From Spirochaetaceae bacterium (lineage in GTDB: Bacteria > Spirochaetota > Spirochaetia > SZUA-6 > Bin103), in NCBI GenBank assembly GCA_028820215.1, contig JAPPKD010000051.1, forward strand, positions 1-32,110: 32,110 nt of DNA, read 5' to 3'. Every line of letters starts with the position of its first letter. Position 1 is the stretch's first letter. Both the position numbers and the translations under genes were made by a program. This document shows, piece by piece, positions 22,207 through 30,122 of this stretch. Under the pieces are notes generated by a model, which was not told the origin of the DNA, did not search any database, and was given only the letters and a program-made list of their open reading frames with translations.

Positions 22207-22344
22207 GTGAACAGCAACAGGGCGGCGCGGGCCGGGACCATCGATCCGCTGGGCGCGGAAATCGACGACGGGCCGGAGCTCTACTTCAAGCTCATGCGCA
22301 CCCTGGCAGCGTCGTTCAGGGAATGTCTGGACGCGACCGGGTAA
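22207..22344 (+). CDS. Possible 45-residue small protein
   Basis: GTG 22207 opens a 45-codon frame ending at TAA 22342-22344, 16 bases after the PIG-L stop. Almost all third codon positions are G or C, as in the real genes here, and the C-terminal half (DDGPELYFKLMRTLAASFRECLDATG) looks like an amphipathic helix. I do not recognise it. It could be a genuine small protein, or the surviving start of a longer gene cut by a rearrangement. No Shine-Dalgarno site is evident. It fills most of the gap between convergent PIG-L and ppk2 genes. Confidence 0.35.
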   Translation: MNSNRAARAGTIDPLGAEIDDGPELYFKLMRTLAASFRECLDATG

Positions 22345-22347
22345 GCG

Positions 22348-23118
22348 TCAGAAGACGTCCGGGACGAAGCGCTGGCTGTCGATCGGCGGCCGGTCCGGAT
22401 CGGGGTCGATCTGCCGTTCAGGCAGCTCGACCGTCGCGGGTGACTCGTAGCGGTACGGAAACACGCTCAAGAGGTGGTGGATGCAGTTCAGGCGTGCCCG
22501 CCGCTTGCTGTCCGACCTGACCACGTACCACGGGCACGCGTCGGTGTCGGTGTCGGCCATCATCCGGTCCTTGGCATGGGAGTAATCGTCCCATTTGAGG
22601 TACGACTGAAGGTCCATGTCGCTGAACTTCCAGCGCTTCACCGGGCTGTCCAGGCGCTGCTGGAAACGGCGCGCCTGCTCCTCGGGACCGACCGAGAACC
22701 AGTACTTGACCAGGTCGATGCCGTCGCGGACCAGCATGTTCTCGAACTCCGGGCAGGACCGCAGGAACTCCTGGTACTGCTGCTCCGAGCAGAATCCCAT
22801 GACCCGTTCCACCCCAGCGCGGTTGTACCAGCTCCGGTCGAACAGGACGATCTCGCCGGCCGAGGGCAGGTGCGCGGCGTAGCGCTGAAAGTACCACTGC
22901 GTACGTTCCCGCTCGGTCGGCTTGGCCAGCGCCGCGACCCGGCAGACGCGCGGGTTGAGCGACTCCGTGATGCGCGTGATGACGCTGCCCTTGCCCGCCG
23001 CGTCGCGCCCCTCGAAGATCACCACTACCCGCTTGTCCTGCTGCACGACCCACTCCTGCAGCTTGAACAGCTTCGCCTGCAGCCGCCGCAGCTCCTTCTG
23101 ATACTTCGTGCGCTTCAT
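22348..23118 (-). CDS. ppk2: Polyphosphate kinase 2 (PPK2)
   Basis: A 256-residue PPK2-family kinase. Walker A is IFEGRDAAGKGS (34-45), followed by RVAALAKPTERERTQWYFQRYAAHLP and the Walker B/signature VLFDRSWYNRAGVERVMGF (91-109). FSVGPEEQARRFQQRLDSPVKRWKFSDMDLQSYLKWDDYSHAKDRMM carries the lid region. PPK2 enzymes move phosphate between polyphosphate and nucleoside di- or monophosphates, often regenerating GTP or ATP from polyP. The exact nucleotide preference cannot be told. Its ATG overlaps the stop of the ABC transporter gene upstream by four bases (23115-23118), so it is the third gene of a coupled operon with two ABC half-transporters. Confidence 0.95.
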   Translation of the reverse strand: MKRTKYQKELRRLQAKLFKLQEWVVQQDKRVVVIFEGRDAAGKGSVITRITESLNPRVCRVAALAKPTERERTQWYFQRYAAHLPSAGEIVLFDRSWYNRAGVERVMGFCSEQQYQEFLRSCPEFENMLVRDGIDLVKYWFSVGPEEQARRFQQRLDSPVKRWKFSDMDLQSYLKWDDYSHAKDRMMADTDTDACPWYVVRSDSKRRARLNCIHHLLSVFPYRYESPATVELPERQIDPDPDRPPIDSQRFVPDVF

Positions 23119-24959
23119 CGGGCTCCCGTGCCGTCGGCGCTGAACTGGCTCCGGTAGAGGTCGCGGTACAGGCCACGCCTCCGGGCCAGCTCCCGGTGGC
23201 TGCCCTGCTGGACGATGCGCCCATCGTCGATCACGGCGATCTGGTCGGCCGCCCGCACGGTGCTCAGGCGGTGCGCGACCACGATGCTGGTCCGGTCGCT
23301 GAGCAGTTCCTCCAGCCCCTGCTGGATCAGCCGCTCGGTGCGCGTGTCGATGTTGGCGGTCGCCTCGTCCAGGATCAGGATGCGCGGGTCGGCAATCAGC
23401 GCACGTGCGATGGCCAGCAGTTGCTGCTGGCCGCGGCTCAGATTGCGTGCCCCCTCGGTGAGGACGGTCGCGTAGCCGTCCGGCAACCCGCGGACGAACG
23501 TGTCGGCACGGGCGCGCTCGGCTGCCTCCCGCACCTCCCCGTCGGTCGCCGACAGGCGGCCGTAGCGGATGTTCTCGGCGATGGTGCCGGCGAACAGGTA
23601 CGGCTCCTGCGTGACCACGCCAAGTACCTGCCGCACGTGGCTGCGGCGGAGAGCGGCGACATCCTGGCCGTCCAGCAGGATGCGCCCGGCCGTCGGGTCG
23701 TAGAGCCGCTGAACGAGCGCCAGGATCGTCGTCTTGCCGGCGCCGGTGGGACCTACCAGCGCCGCCATGGTTCCCGCCTCCACGGTCAGATCGATGTCGC
23801 GGAGCACCGGCACGTCGGGCACGTATGCGAACGAGACGCCGCGCAGCTCCACCCTGCCCGGACCATCGGACAGCGCCGCGGGCGACGCCGGCTCGGCGGC
23901 GACGCGGCGATCGTCGAGCAGCTCGAAGATGCGCTCCATGCCGGCGATCCCGGACTGGATGTTCGCCCACAGGACGGACATGGAGCGCATCGGCATGAAG
24001 AAGCGGCGCACGTACTGCACGAATGCCACCAGCACGCCGATCGTGACCAGGTCGCGAGCTGTCAGGAAGCCGCCCCAGAGCAGCACCACGGCGATGGCAA
24101 TCACCGCCAGAACGTCCAGCGTGGGCGCGAACGCGGCGGTGATCGTCTCCGCTGTGACGTTCGCGTCGCGATTGGCGGCGTTGGCGCGCCGGAAGGCGCC
24201 GGCGTTGGCCCGCTCCCGTCCGAACGCCTGGATCTCGCGCACGCCGACGATGTTGCGCTCCAGGTGGGAGCTCACCACGCCCATCGTCTGTCGGGTGCGG
24301 CGGAAGGCGACGCGCGCCTTCCGCGAGAAGTACCACGTGAACCACATCATCACCGGCAGCACCGTGAAGCTGACCAGGGCCATGCGCCAGCTCAGAGCCA
24401 GCATCGCCACCAGGATGCCGATCACCTGCAGGAACGCCTGCAGCATGCGCACCGCGCCCATGCGCAACACGCGATCGATCACGCTGGTGTCGTTGGCCAT
24501 GCGCGAGACCAGGTCGCCGGTTTCAATCGAGTCGAAATAGCCAAGCGAAAGGGCGTGCACCTTGGCGAACACGTCAGCGCGGATGTTGGCCAGGATCCCC
24601 TGGCCGATGCCGACCATCTGCCAGCGCGCCACGGCATTGGCGCCCCACGCAAGCGCGAACAGCGCCAGCGCGACCACCATCGCGACGGCGACCGCGCGGC
24701 GTGCGTCCGCCAGGGGCAGGCTGCCGTCCAGGAAGGCGACGATGTCGTCGACCGCCACCTGCAGCATGCGCGGCGCGTAGGAGGTGAGCGCCACATCCAC
24801 CAGGACCAGCAGCACGATGCCGGCGATCGGCAGGCGAAAACCTGCCAGGTAGTGGTTGAACCGCCGCAGCGTGCCACGCCGGTCGCCGGCCTTCTGCAGC
24901 TCGGCGCCGATCTGCATCGCTCCCCCGGCTCCCGTGAACCCGCCGCCGATGTTCATCAT
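23115..24959 (-). CDS. ABC exporter half-transporter, catalytic-site subunit
   Basis: A 614-residue type IV (ABCB-like) half-transporter. Six membrane helices occupy about residues 43-345 (GIVLLVLVDVAL, VAVAMVVALALFALAWG, IGILVAMLALSW, VLAVIAIAVVLLWGG). In the nucleotide-binding domain, Walker A is GPTGAGKT (403-410), Walker B ILILDEA with the catalytic E532, and the H-loop VVAHRLST with H563. The signature is unusual: LSRGQ (507-511) instead of LSGGQ. This pattern is that of the partner that carries the catalytic Walker B in a heterodimeric exporter. Its ATG overlaps the preceding ABC gene by four bases and its stop overlaps ppk2. The cargo is unknown; multidrug or lipid-like compounds are typical. 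Confidence 0.93.
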   Translation of the reverse strand: MMNIGGGFTGAGGAMQIGAELQKAGDRRGTLRRFNHYLAGFRLPIAGIVLLVLVDVALTSYAPRMLQVAVDDIVAFLDGSLPLADARRAVAVAMVVALALFALAWGANAVARWQMVGIGQGILANIRADVFAKVHALSLGYFDSIETGDLVSRMANDTSVIDRVLRMGAVRMLQAFLQVIGILVAMLALSWRMALVSFTVLPVMMWFTWYFSRKARVAFRRTRQTMGVVSSHLERNIVGVREIQAFGRERANAGAFRRANAANRDANVTAETITAAFAPTLDVLAVIAIAVVLLWGGFLTARDLVTIGVLVAFVQYVRRFFMPMRSMSVLWANIQSGIAGMERIFELLDDRRVAAEPASPAALSDGPGRVELRGVSFAYVPDVPVLRDIDLTVEAGTMAALVGPTGAGKTTILALVQRLYDPTAGRILLDGQDVAALRRSHVRQVLGVVTQEPYLFAGTIAENIRYGRLSATDGEVREAAERARADTFVRGLPDGYATVLTEGARNLSRGQQQLLAIARALIADPRILILDEATANIDTRTERLIQQGLEELLSDRTSIVVAHRLSTVRAADQIAVIDDGRIVQQGSHRELARRRGLYRDLYRSQFSADGTGAR

Positions 24960-26776
24960 GGGCTGGTCACGGCTTCCACGTCGTCCACGAGCTGCGAGGC
25001 GCAGATCTCGACGTACAGGGGACTGTCCTCCTGCAGCGAGTCGTGGTTGCCGAGCGCGGCGATACGTCCCTGGTCGAGCACGACGATCAGATCCGCCTCG
25101 CGCACGCTCGAGATGCGCTGGGCGATCACGAACGACAGGCGGTTGCGGCGCAACTCCGCCATCCGTTCCCGGATCGCCGATTCGGTGGCGAAGTCGACGC
25201 TCGAGGTGGAGTCGTCCATGATCAGGATGCGCGGGTCGACCAGCAGCGCGCGGGCGATGGCGATGCGCTGCCGCTGGCCGCCGGACAGCCGGATGCCCCG
25301 CTCACCGACGATCGCGTCGTAACCGTCCGGCAGCTCGGTGATGAACTCGTGCGCGGCCGCGGCGCGTGCCACCGCCTCTATGTCGGCGTCGGTGGCGTCC
25401 GGCTGCCCGTAACTGATGTTGTGCCGGACGCTGCCGCCCAGCAGCTTGGCGTCCTGCAGGACGATGCCGATCTGCCGGCGCAGCGACTCGATCTGCACCG
25501 CCCGCACGTCCGTGCCGTCGATCCGCACGCTGCCGTCGGAGACATCGTAGAAGCGCGGCACCAACCCGACCAGCGAGCTCTTGCCCGAGCCGGTGCCGCC
25601 CAGCAGCGCGATGGTCTGGCCGGGCGTGGTCGAGAAGGATACGTCCTGCAAGGCGTACGCCCCGCTGCGCGTGTAGCGAAAGCAGACGCGGTCGAACGTC
25701 ACGAAGCCCTCCACCCGCCGCAGGGGGACCGCGTCCGGGGCGTCCTTGACGTCGACGGCAGTGTCCAGGATCTCCAGGATTCGTTCCGCCCCCGCCGACG
25801 CCTGGGCGATGGCCATCATGATCTGCCCGAGCAGGGTCACGGGGAACATCGCCAGCAACAGGTAGCTCTGCAGCGCGACCAGCTCGCCGATGGAGAGCTG
25901 GCCCCCCAGCACCTCCAGGCCGCCCGCCCAGGAGACGACGATCGTGCCGAAGTTCGGGATCGCGAACACCAGGGGAATGGACAGCGCGAAGATGCGCCCG
26001 GCCTTGAGGTTGAGCTCCCGCACCTCGTCGTTTTCTGCCGCGAAGAGCTCGGTCTCGTGCGGCTCGCGGGCGAACGCGCGAACCACCCGTATCCCCTGGA
26101 TGTTGTGCTCCAGGCGGCCGTTGAGTATGGCCAGCCGATCCTGCGCCAGCCGGAACAGCGGCCGCCCCACCTTGCCCATCACCACGAACAACGCCCCGAC
26201 CCCGCACAGGATGGGGATGAACACGGCGAGCAGCCGCGCGTTGGTGGCGATGATGAACGCGACGCTCCCGCCCAGCAGCACGACGGCGTTGACGATGTGC
26301 AGCAACCCGGCGCCGATGAACTGCTGCACGAGATCGACGTCGCTCGTCGATCTCGTCAGGAGCTGGCCGGTCTCCGCCTGGTCGTGGAAGCTGAAGGACA
26401 GGCCCTGGATCTTGTCGTTGAGCGCGTTGCGGATGTCGAACGCCGCTCCTTGCGAGATCTGCGCGGCGCGCCGTTGCTGCAGGTAGGTGAAGAAGGCGCG
26501 GGCGAGCGCCAACGCCACGACGAGCAGCGCCCCTATCCAGACGACATTGAAGTCGCCGCCCAGGATGCCGCGGTCGACCACCCGCTGGGTCACGATGGGT
26601 ACCGCCAGGTTGCCGGCAGAACTCACCAGCAGCGCGAAGGTGGCGACCGTGATCGCCCACCGATACGGACGCAGGAAGCGCAGGCACCGGGCGAGGGCAC
26701 GCGGCGAGCCCTTCACCGACTGCCCGGCGCCGCCCCGCCCTCCTCCCCGCAGTGTCACCGCAGGCAAGCGTACCAC
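24956..26776 (-). CDS. ABC exporter half-transporter, degenerate-site subunit
   Basis: A half-transporter of about 606 residues, same fold as its neighbour. Membrane segments run from about 40 to 330 (AITVATFALLVSSAGNLAVP, VVWIGALLVVALALARAFF, LLAVFIPILCGVGALFVVM). Walker A is GGTGSGKS (393-400) and the signature is a perfect LSGGQ (497-501). The Walker B ends IMDDS with Asp at the catalytic position (D522), and the H-loop is VIAQRISS with Gln at 553. These two replacements are the hallmarks of a degenerate ATP site, as in TM287/288-type heterodimers. It overlaps the following half-transporter by four bases. The GTG 26776 start is tentative; the Gly/Arg-rich first 20 residues could be untranslated, with GTG at 26758 or 26716 as alternatives. 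Confidence 0.93.
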   Translation of the reverse strand: MVRLPAVTLRGGGRGGAGQSVKGSPRALARCLRFLRPYRWAITVATFALLVSSAGNLAVPIVTQRVVDRGILGGDFNVVWIGALLVVALALARAFFTYLQQRRAAQISQGAAFDIRNALNDKIQGLSFSFHDQAETGQLLTRSTSDVDLVQQFIGAGLLHIVNAVVLLGGSVAFIIATNARLLAVFIPILCGVGALFVVMGKVGRPLFRLAQDRLAILNGRLEHNIQGIRVVRAFAREPHETELFAAENDEVRELNLKAGRIFALSIPLVFAIPNFGTIVVSWAGGLEVLGGQLSIGELVALQSYLLLAMFPVTLLGQIMMAIAQASAGAERILEILDTAVDVKDAPDAVPLRRVEGFVTFDRVCFRYTRSGAYALQDVSFSTTPGQTIALLGGTGSGKSSLVGLVPRFYDVSDGSVRIDGTDVRAVQIESLRRQIGIVLQDAKLLGGSVRHNISYGQPDATDADIEAVARAAAAHEFITELPDGYDAIVGERGIRLSGGQRQRIAIARALLVDPRILIMDDSTSSVDFATESAIRERMAELRRNRLSFVIAQRISSVREADLIVVLDQGRIAALGNHDSLQEDSPLYVEICASQLVDDVEAVTSP

Positions 26777-26811
26777 GGCCCGCGATCGCCTGATCGTTCG
26801 TTCTTCGTCCT

Positions 26812-26840
26812 GCGCCGACTCCCGACGTCAGCGTCGGCGC
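26812..26840 (-). terminator. Hairpin between the aminotransferase and ABC genes
   Basis: GCGCCGAC (26812-26819) and GTCGGCGC (26833-26840) form a perfect eight-pair GC-rich stem with a 13-base loop containing GACGTC. It lies 27 bases past the aminotransferase stop on the minus strand and before the first ABC gene. Lack of a T-tract leaves the terminator call uncertain. Confidence 0.45.
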
Positions 26841-26867
26841 GGCGTGTGCTCCTTCCGGTCCCCGCGT

Positions 26868-27986
26868 TCAACCGCGCAGGGACCGGTCGGCGTCCGCCAG
26901 CGCGTCGCCCAGCACCTCCGCCAGCACGGCGCGCTCGTCGGGACGGCCCACCGTGATGCGGACCGTGCGGTCGAGCGGCGGCGCCTTCGCCTTGCGCACG
27001 AACACGCCGTGGCGGATCAGCGCGTCGAGCAGCGCGTCGGCGCGGGCCGCCGAGCCGGTGTCGAAGTTGACGAAGTTGGTCCCGGACGGAAGCACCGTCA
27101 GGCCGTGGTCCGCGGCGATACGCGCGTATTCGAGGCGGCCGGCCTGCACGGAGGCGACCACGCCGGCGATGAAGTCCGAGTCGCCCAGCGATGCCAGCGC
27201 CACCTCCTGGGCGATGCGGTTCATCCCGTAGTGGTGACGGATCTTCTCGAACCCCTGCCACGCCTCCGCGGTGCAGATCGCGTAGCCGACGCGGCCGCCG
27301 GCCATGCCGTGCGCCTTGGAGAAAGTGCGCAGGCGCAGCACGCCGGGGCCGAGCAGCCCGGCCGGCGGGATTGCCGCGGCAGGAGCGAAGTCCGCGTAGG
27401 CCTCGTCCAGGAGCAGGACCATGCCGGGCGGCACGCGCTCGACCAGCCGCTGCACGTCGGTCGCGTCGCGCCAGGTACCCGCGGGGTTGTCGGGGTTGGC
27501 CACGTACAGCAGGGTGGCCCCACCGCCGATGGCGGCGTCCAGCAGCCCGTCCAAGTCGACACGGTCATCCCGGTAGGGCATGGTGATCAGCCGGGCGCCA
27601 TAGCCGGCCACATGGAAGGCGAACGTGGGATAGGAGCCGGCGGTCATCACGGCGGCCCGCTCGGCAGCGAAGGCGCGCACGGCCAGGCCGAGCAGGTCGT
27701 CGATGCCGGCGGCGATGGCGATGTTGTCGGGCGCCACGCCGTGGGCGGCGGCCAGCGCGGCACGCAACTCGTGGTTCTCCGGGTCGGCGTACCAGGACAT
27801 CCGTTCCAGCGCGGCCATGCCGACCCGGCGCGCGATCGGCGAAATCCCGAACGCGCTCTCGTTCGCTCCCAGGCGTGCGCGAAACGGCCCTCCCCGCTCG
27901 CGCTCGAGCGCCTCGGGCCCCACGAACGGCACCAGCGGCGGCAGCCCGGCAAGGATCGGAGTGTACGGCAGCCCCTGGTCAGCCAC
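26868..27986 (-). CDS. Histidinol-phosphate aminotransferase-like PLP enzyme
   Basis: A 372-residue fold-type I aminotransferase. The PLP lysine is K224 in RTFSKAHGMAGGRVGYAI; N167 (NPDNPAG), D194 and Y197 (LLLDEAYADF) are the usual cofactor contacts, and ANESAFGISP at 41-50 is the HisC-like substrate-binding start. This makes it a HisC-type aminotransferase, which converts imidazole acetol phosphate and glutamate to histidinol phosphate, or a paralogue acting on aromatic or other amino acids. No other histidine genes are nearby, so the in vivo substrate is open. The start GTG 27986 is supported by homology soon after it. It lies 99 bases after the desaturase gene on the same strand. Confidence 0.9.
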   Translation of the reverse strand: MADQGLPYTPILAGLPPLVPFVGPEALERERGGPFRARLGANESAFGISPIARRVGMAALERMSWYADPENHELRAALAAAHGVAPDNIAIAAGIDDLLGLAVRAFAAERAAVMTAGSYPTFAFHVAGYGARLITMPYRDDRVDLDGLLDAAIGGGATLLYVANPDNPAGTWRDATDVQRLVERVPPGMVLLLDEAYADFAPAAAIPPAGLLGPGVLRLRTFSKAHGMAGGRVGYAICTAEAWQGFEKIRHHYGMNRIAQEVALASLGDSDFIAGVVASVQAGRLEYARIAADHGLTVLPSGTNFVNFDTGSAARADALLDALIRHGVFVRKAKAPPLDRTVRITVGRPDERAVLAEVLGDALADADRSLRG

Positions 27987-28085
27987 GTGCCGCCTGCATG
28001 ATCCGACCGGTGAACTGGAGCCTTCCGGAGGCCGGGAGATCTGCGGGGAGCAGGCGATGCGTCACAGGCAGGCGCTCTGGCTGGA

Positions 28086-29120
28086 TCAGGCCGGGCTGGC
28101 GCTCAGACTCCTGAAGCTCACCATGCGGCCGCTTTCCTCGTCGTAGAGGTTTTGTCGGAAGCACCTGACCGTGTCGAACAGGGTCAGAACCGGCGCCCGC
28201 GCCATCAGCGGATGTGACTGGTGGCACCGCGGCAGGTAGTAATAGGGGATCCTGGGATCCAGATGATGGATGTGGTGGAAGCCGATGTTGCCGGTGAACC
28301 ACTGCAGCACCGCGGGCAGCCGGAGATACGATGCGCCGTCCATGGCCGCCCGGACGAACTTCCAGTCTTCGTGCCGGCGCCAGTACACGTCCTCGAACTG
28401 ATGCTGCATGTAGAAGAGCCAGACCCCGATCAGCCCGGCGAGCCCGATCATCGGCAGGTATACCAGCACCAGGTACCGCCACCCGGCGAACAGCAGCATC
28501 GCCACGATCATCGCCGCGACCCCGAGGTTGGTGAGCAAGAGGGAGCTTCGTCCCTTTCCCTTGGTGATCTTGCGCGGCAGGCGATGGTTGAGCACGAAGC
28601 TCCAGATCCAACCGAACAGCAGCAGGACCAAAGGATTGCGGTACGCGCGGTACGCCAGGCGAGCCCATCGTGAGCGACTGCGGTACTCGGCCACCGTGAT
28701 GGTCTGGATGTCGGTGTTGGTGCGACGGTCGAGGTCGCCGGAACTGGCGTGGTGGATGGCGTGGTTGTGCGACCAGTCGCGCAGCGGAGTGAGGGCCAGA
28801 ATTCCGGCGAGGTGGCCGATCACGCCGTTCATGCGGCGGCTGCGAAACAGTGTGCCGTGGCCGGCGTCGTGCATGATGATGAAGTTGCGGATGTTGAACC
28901 CGGCGGCCAGCACCATGAACGGCAGGCACAGCCAGTAGGAGATCGGCAGCACGAGCGCCGCGGCGGTCATGCAGGCGACGAACGGCACCACGGAGTTGCC
29001 CACGTTCCACAACGTGAGAAGGGTCGAGGGCTTTCGGTACGGAGCTATGGCGTCACGAAGCGATCGGATTTCGTCCGCGCCCCACCCCTGTGCGCCGGAA
29101 GCCGGCGCCGCGGAACTCAT
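28086..29120 (-). CDS. Membrane fatty acid desaturase
   Basis: A protein of 344 residues from ATG 29120, with the three histidine boxes of di-iron membrane desaturases: HDAGHG, HNHAIHH and GFHHIHH, in the right order and spacing. Membrane segments flank them (VVPFVACMTAAALVLPISYWLCLPFMVLAAGF; YLVLVYLPMIGLAGLIGVWLFYM). The sequence IIMHDAGHGTLFRSRRMNGVIGHLAGI and IHHLDPRIPYYYLPRCH resembles delta-12/omega-3-like acyl-lipid desaturases. It should insert a double bond into membrane acyl chains using oxygen, which implies at least micro-aerobic life. The start is ATG 29120; a GTG two codons earlier is possible. TATAGT nine bases before the ATG suggests a short-leader promoter. Confidence 0.93.
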   Translation of the reverse strand: MSSAAPASGAQGWGADEIRSLRDAIAPYRKPSTLLTLWNVGNSVVPFVACMTAAALVLPISYWLCLPFMVLAAGFNIRNFIIMHDAGHGTLFRSRRMNGVIGHLAGILALTPLRDWSHNHAIHHASSGDLDRRTNTDIQTITVAEYRSRSRWARLAYRAYRNPLVLLLFGWIWSFVLNHRLPRKITKGKGRSSLLLTNLGVAAMIVAMLLFAGWRYLVLVYLPMIGLAGLIGVWLFYMQHQFEDVYWRRHEDWKFVRAAMDGASYLRLPAVLQWFTGNIGFHHIHHLDPRIPYYYLPRCHQSHPLMARAPVLTLFDTVRCFRQNLYDEESGRMVSFRSLSASPA

Positions 29121-29129
29121 CTGCACGGG

Positions 29130-29135
29130 ACTATA
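29130..29135 (-). promoter_or_regulatory. Possible -10 element of the desaturase gene
   Basis: TATAGT on the minus strand, five of six consensus bases, ends nine bases before ATG 29120. No convincing -35 hexamer is found 16-18 bases upstream. Confidence 0.35.
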
Positions 29136-29178
29136 GCGATTCTGCGACTCGACGGCTACCCATCGTCGCGGCCGCGTG

Positions 29179-29184
29179 TATCAT
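29179..29184 (+). promoter_or_regulatory. Possible -10 element of the second nitrilase gene
   Basis: TATCAT ends six bases before GTG 29191, so transcription could begin exactly at the start codon. It supports GTG 29191 over the GTG at 29176. No -35 hexamer is evident. Confidence 0.3.
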
Positions 29185-29190
29185 GCGCGC

Positions 29191-30084
29191 GTGACTGACA
29201 CGAAGGTGACGGTCGCTTCGTTGAGCTCGGTGCTGATCGACCCGGAACGGAACCTCGATCAGGTCCGCGGCGCCTGCGCCCGCGCCGAGAGGGACGGGGC
29301 TCGCCTCCTGGTCTGCCCGGAGCTGCAACTCACCGGCCACGGCGCCCACGACCTGATGGCCGAGAACGCGGAGCCGGTGCCGGACGGCCCGATGAGCCGG
29401 GAGCTGCTGGCGCTGTCGGAGCGCCACCGTCTCTGCTTGGTCGTGGGACTGGCGGAGCTGTCGGGGTCCGTCGTGTACAACTCGATGCTGGTCGCCGATC
29501 GCGGCCGCTACCTGGGCGTGCAGCGCAAGATACACATGTCGCGCGACGAGTACGTCTACTTCGGCTGCGGCGAGTCGGTCGAGCGCTTCGACATCGGCGA
29601 GCTGTCGTTCGGCATCACCATCTGCTACGACAACAACTTTCAGGAGCTGTCACTGGCGCACGCCCTGCACGACGTGGACGTCATCCTGGCGCCGCATGCC
29701 GCCCGGCGCGGCGAATGGCCGGCCGAGCCCGACGCCGGGTTCCTCCGCGGGATGATCGAGCTGCAGCAATCGGGCTGGAAGCGCCAGCACTGCGCGCGCG
29801 CCATCGAAGCGAACGCGTACGTCCTCATCTGCAACGTCGTCGGGCCCGCCACCGAGGGGCTGCAGGGGGTGGTCGCCAATCACGTCGGCACCGTGCTGGC
29901 CGTGGCGCCGAACGGCGACGTGATCCACGAGACGCAGGTCGACGGGCTGCAGGACGAGATCGTCACGCTCCCGCTTTCCGCGAGCGCCCGCGAGTTCAAC
30001 CGCGGCCCGACGCGAAGCCGCCGCTGGGGCACCAGCCTGCGCATCCTGGAGCAGGCGTTCGCGTATCGGCGCGACCGCCTGTAG
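29191..30084 (+). CDS. Carbon-nitrogen hydrolase (nitrilase superfamily), second copy
   Basis: A 297-residue amidohydrolase. The triad is complete: E44 in LLVCPELQLTGH, K113 in VQRKIHMS and C145 in ITICYDNNFQE. LVVGLAELSGSVVYNSMLVADRGRYLGVQRKIH is the classic mid-region. It is unlike the first nitrilase (4400-5260) in detail, so it is not a recent duplicate. Substrate is unknown. It begins with GTG 29191, with a possible leaderless promoter. It ends 38 bases before an isomerase-like gene on the same strand, followed by an oxidoreductase gene, suggesting a catabolic operon handling a sugar-like or polyol compound with an amide group. That functional reading is inference. Confidence 0.92.
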   Translation: MTDTKVTVASLSSVLIDPERNLDQVRGACARAERDGARLLVCPELQLTGHGAHDLMAENAEPVPDGPMSRELLALSERHRLCLVVGLAELSGSVVYNSMLVADRGRYLGVQRKIHMSRDEYVYFGCGESVERFDIGELSFGITICYDNNFQELSLAHALHDVDVILAPHAARRGEWPAEPDAGFLRGMIELQQSGWKRQHCARAIEANAYVLICNVVGPATEGLQGVVANHVGTVLAVAPNGDVIHETQVDGLQDEIVTLPLSASAREFNRGPTRSRRWGTSLRILEQAFAYRRDRL

Positions 30085-30111
30085 AGCGTCCGACTCCAAG
30101 AAATCATGAAC

Positions 30112-30119
30112 GAGGTGAT
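30112..30119 (+). promoter_or_regulatory. Shine-Dalgarno site fixing the isomerase start
   Basis: GAGGTGAT lies three bases before GTG 30123 (seven bases counted from GAGG). An ATG at 30106 is in another frame and stops almost at once, so the GTG start is favoured. Confidence 0.6.
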
Positions 30120-30122
30120 CCC

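Noticed and set aside
23196..25322. Long plus-strand open frame opposite the ABC genes
   Set aside because: Composition is Arg/Gln/His/Asp-rich without domains, and it is fully antisense to two overlapping ABC transporter genes with all motifs intact.
26812..26840. Strong intrinsic terminator
   Set aside because: The stem is perfect, but there is no run of T on either strand after it, so I keep it only as a candidate at reduced confidence.
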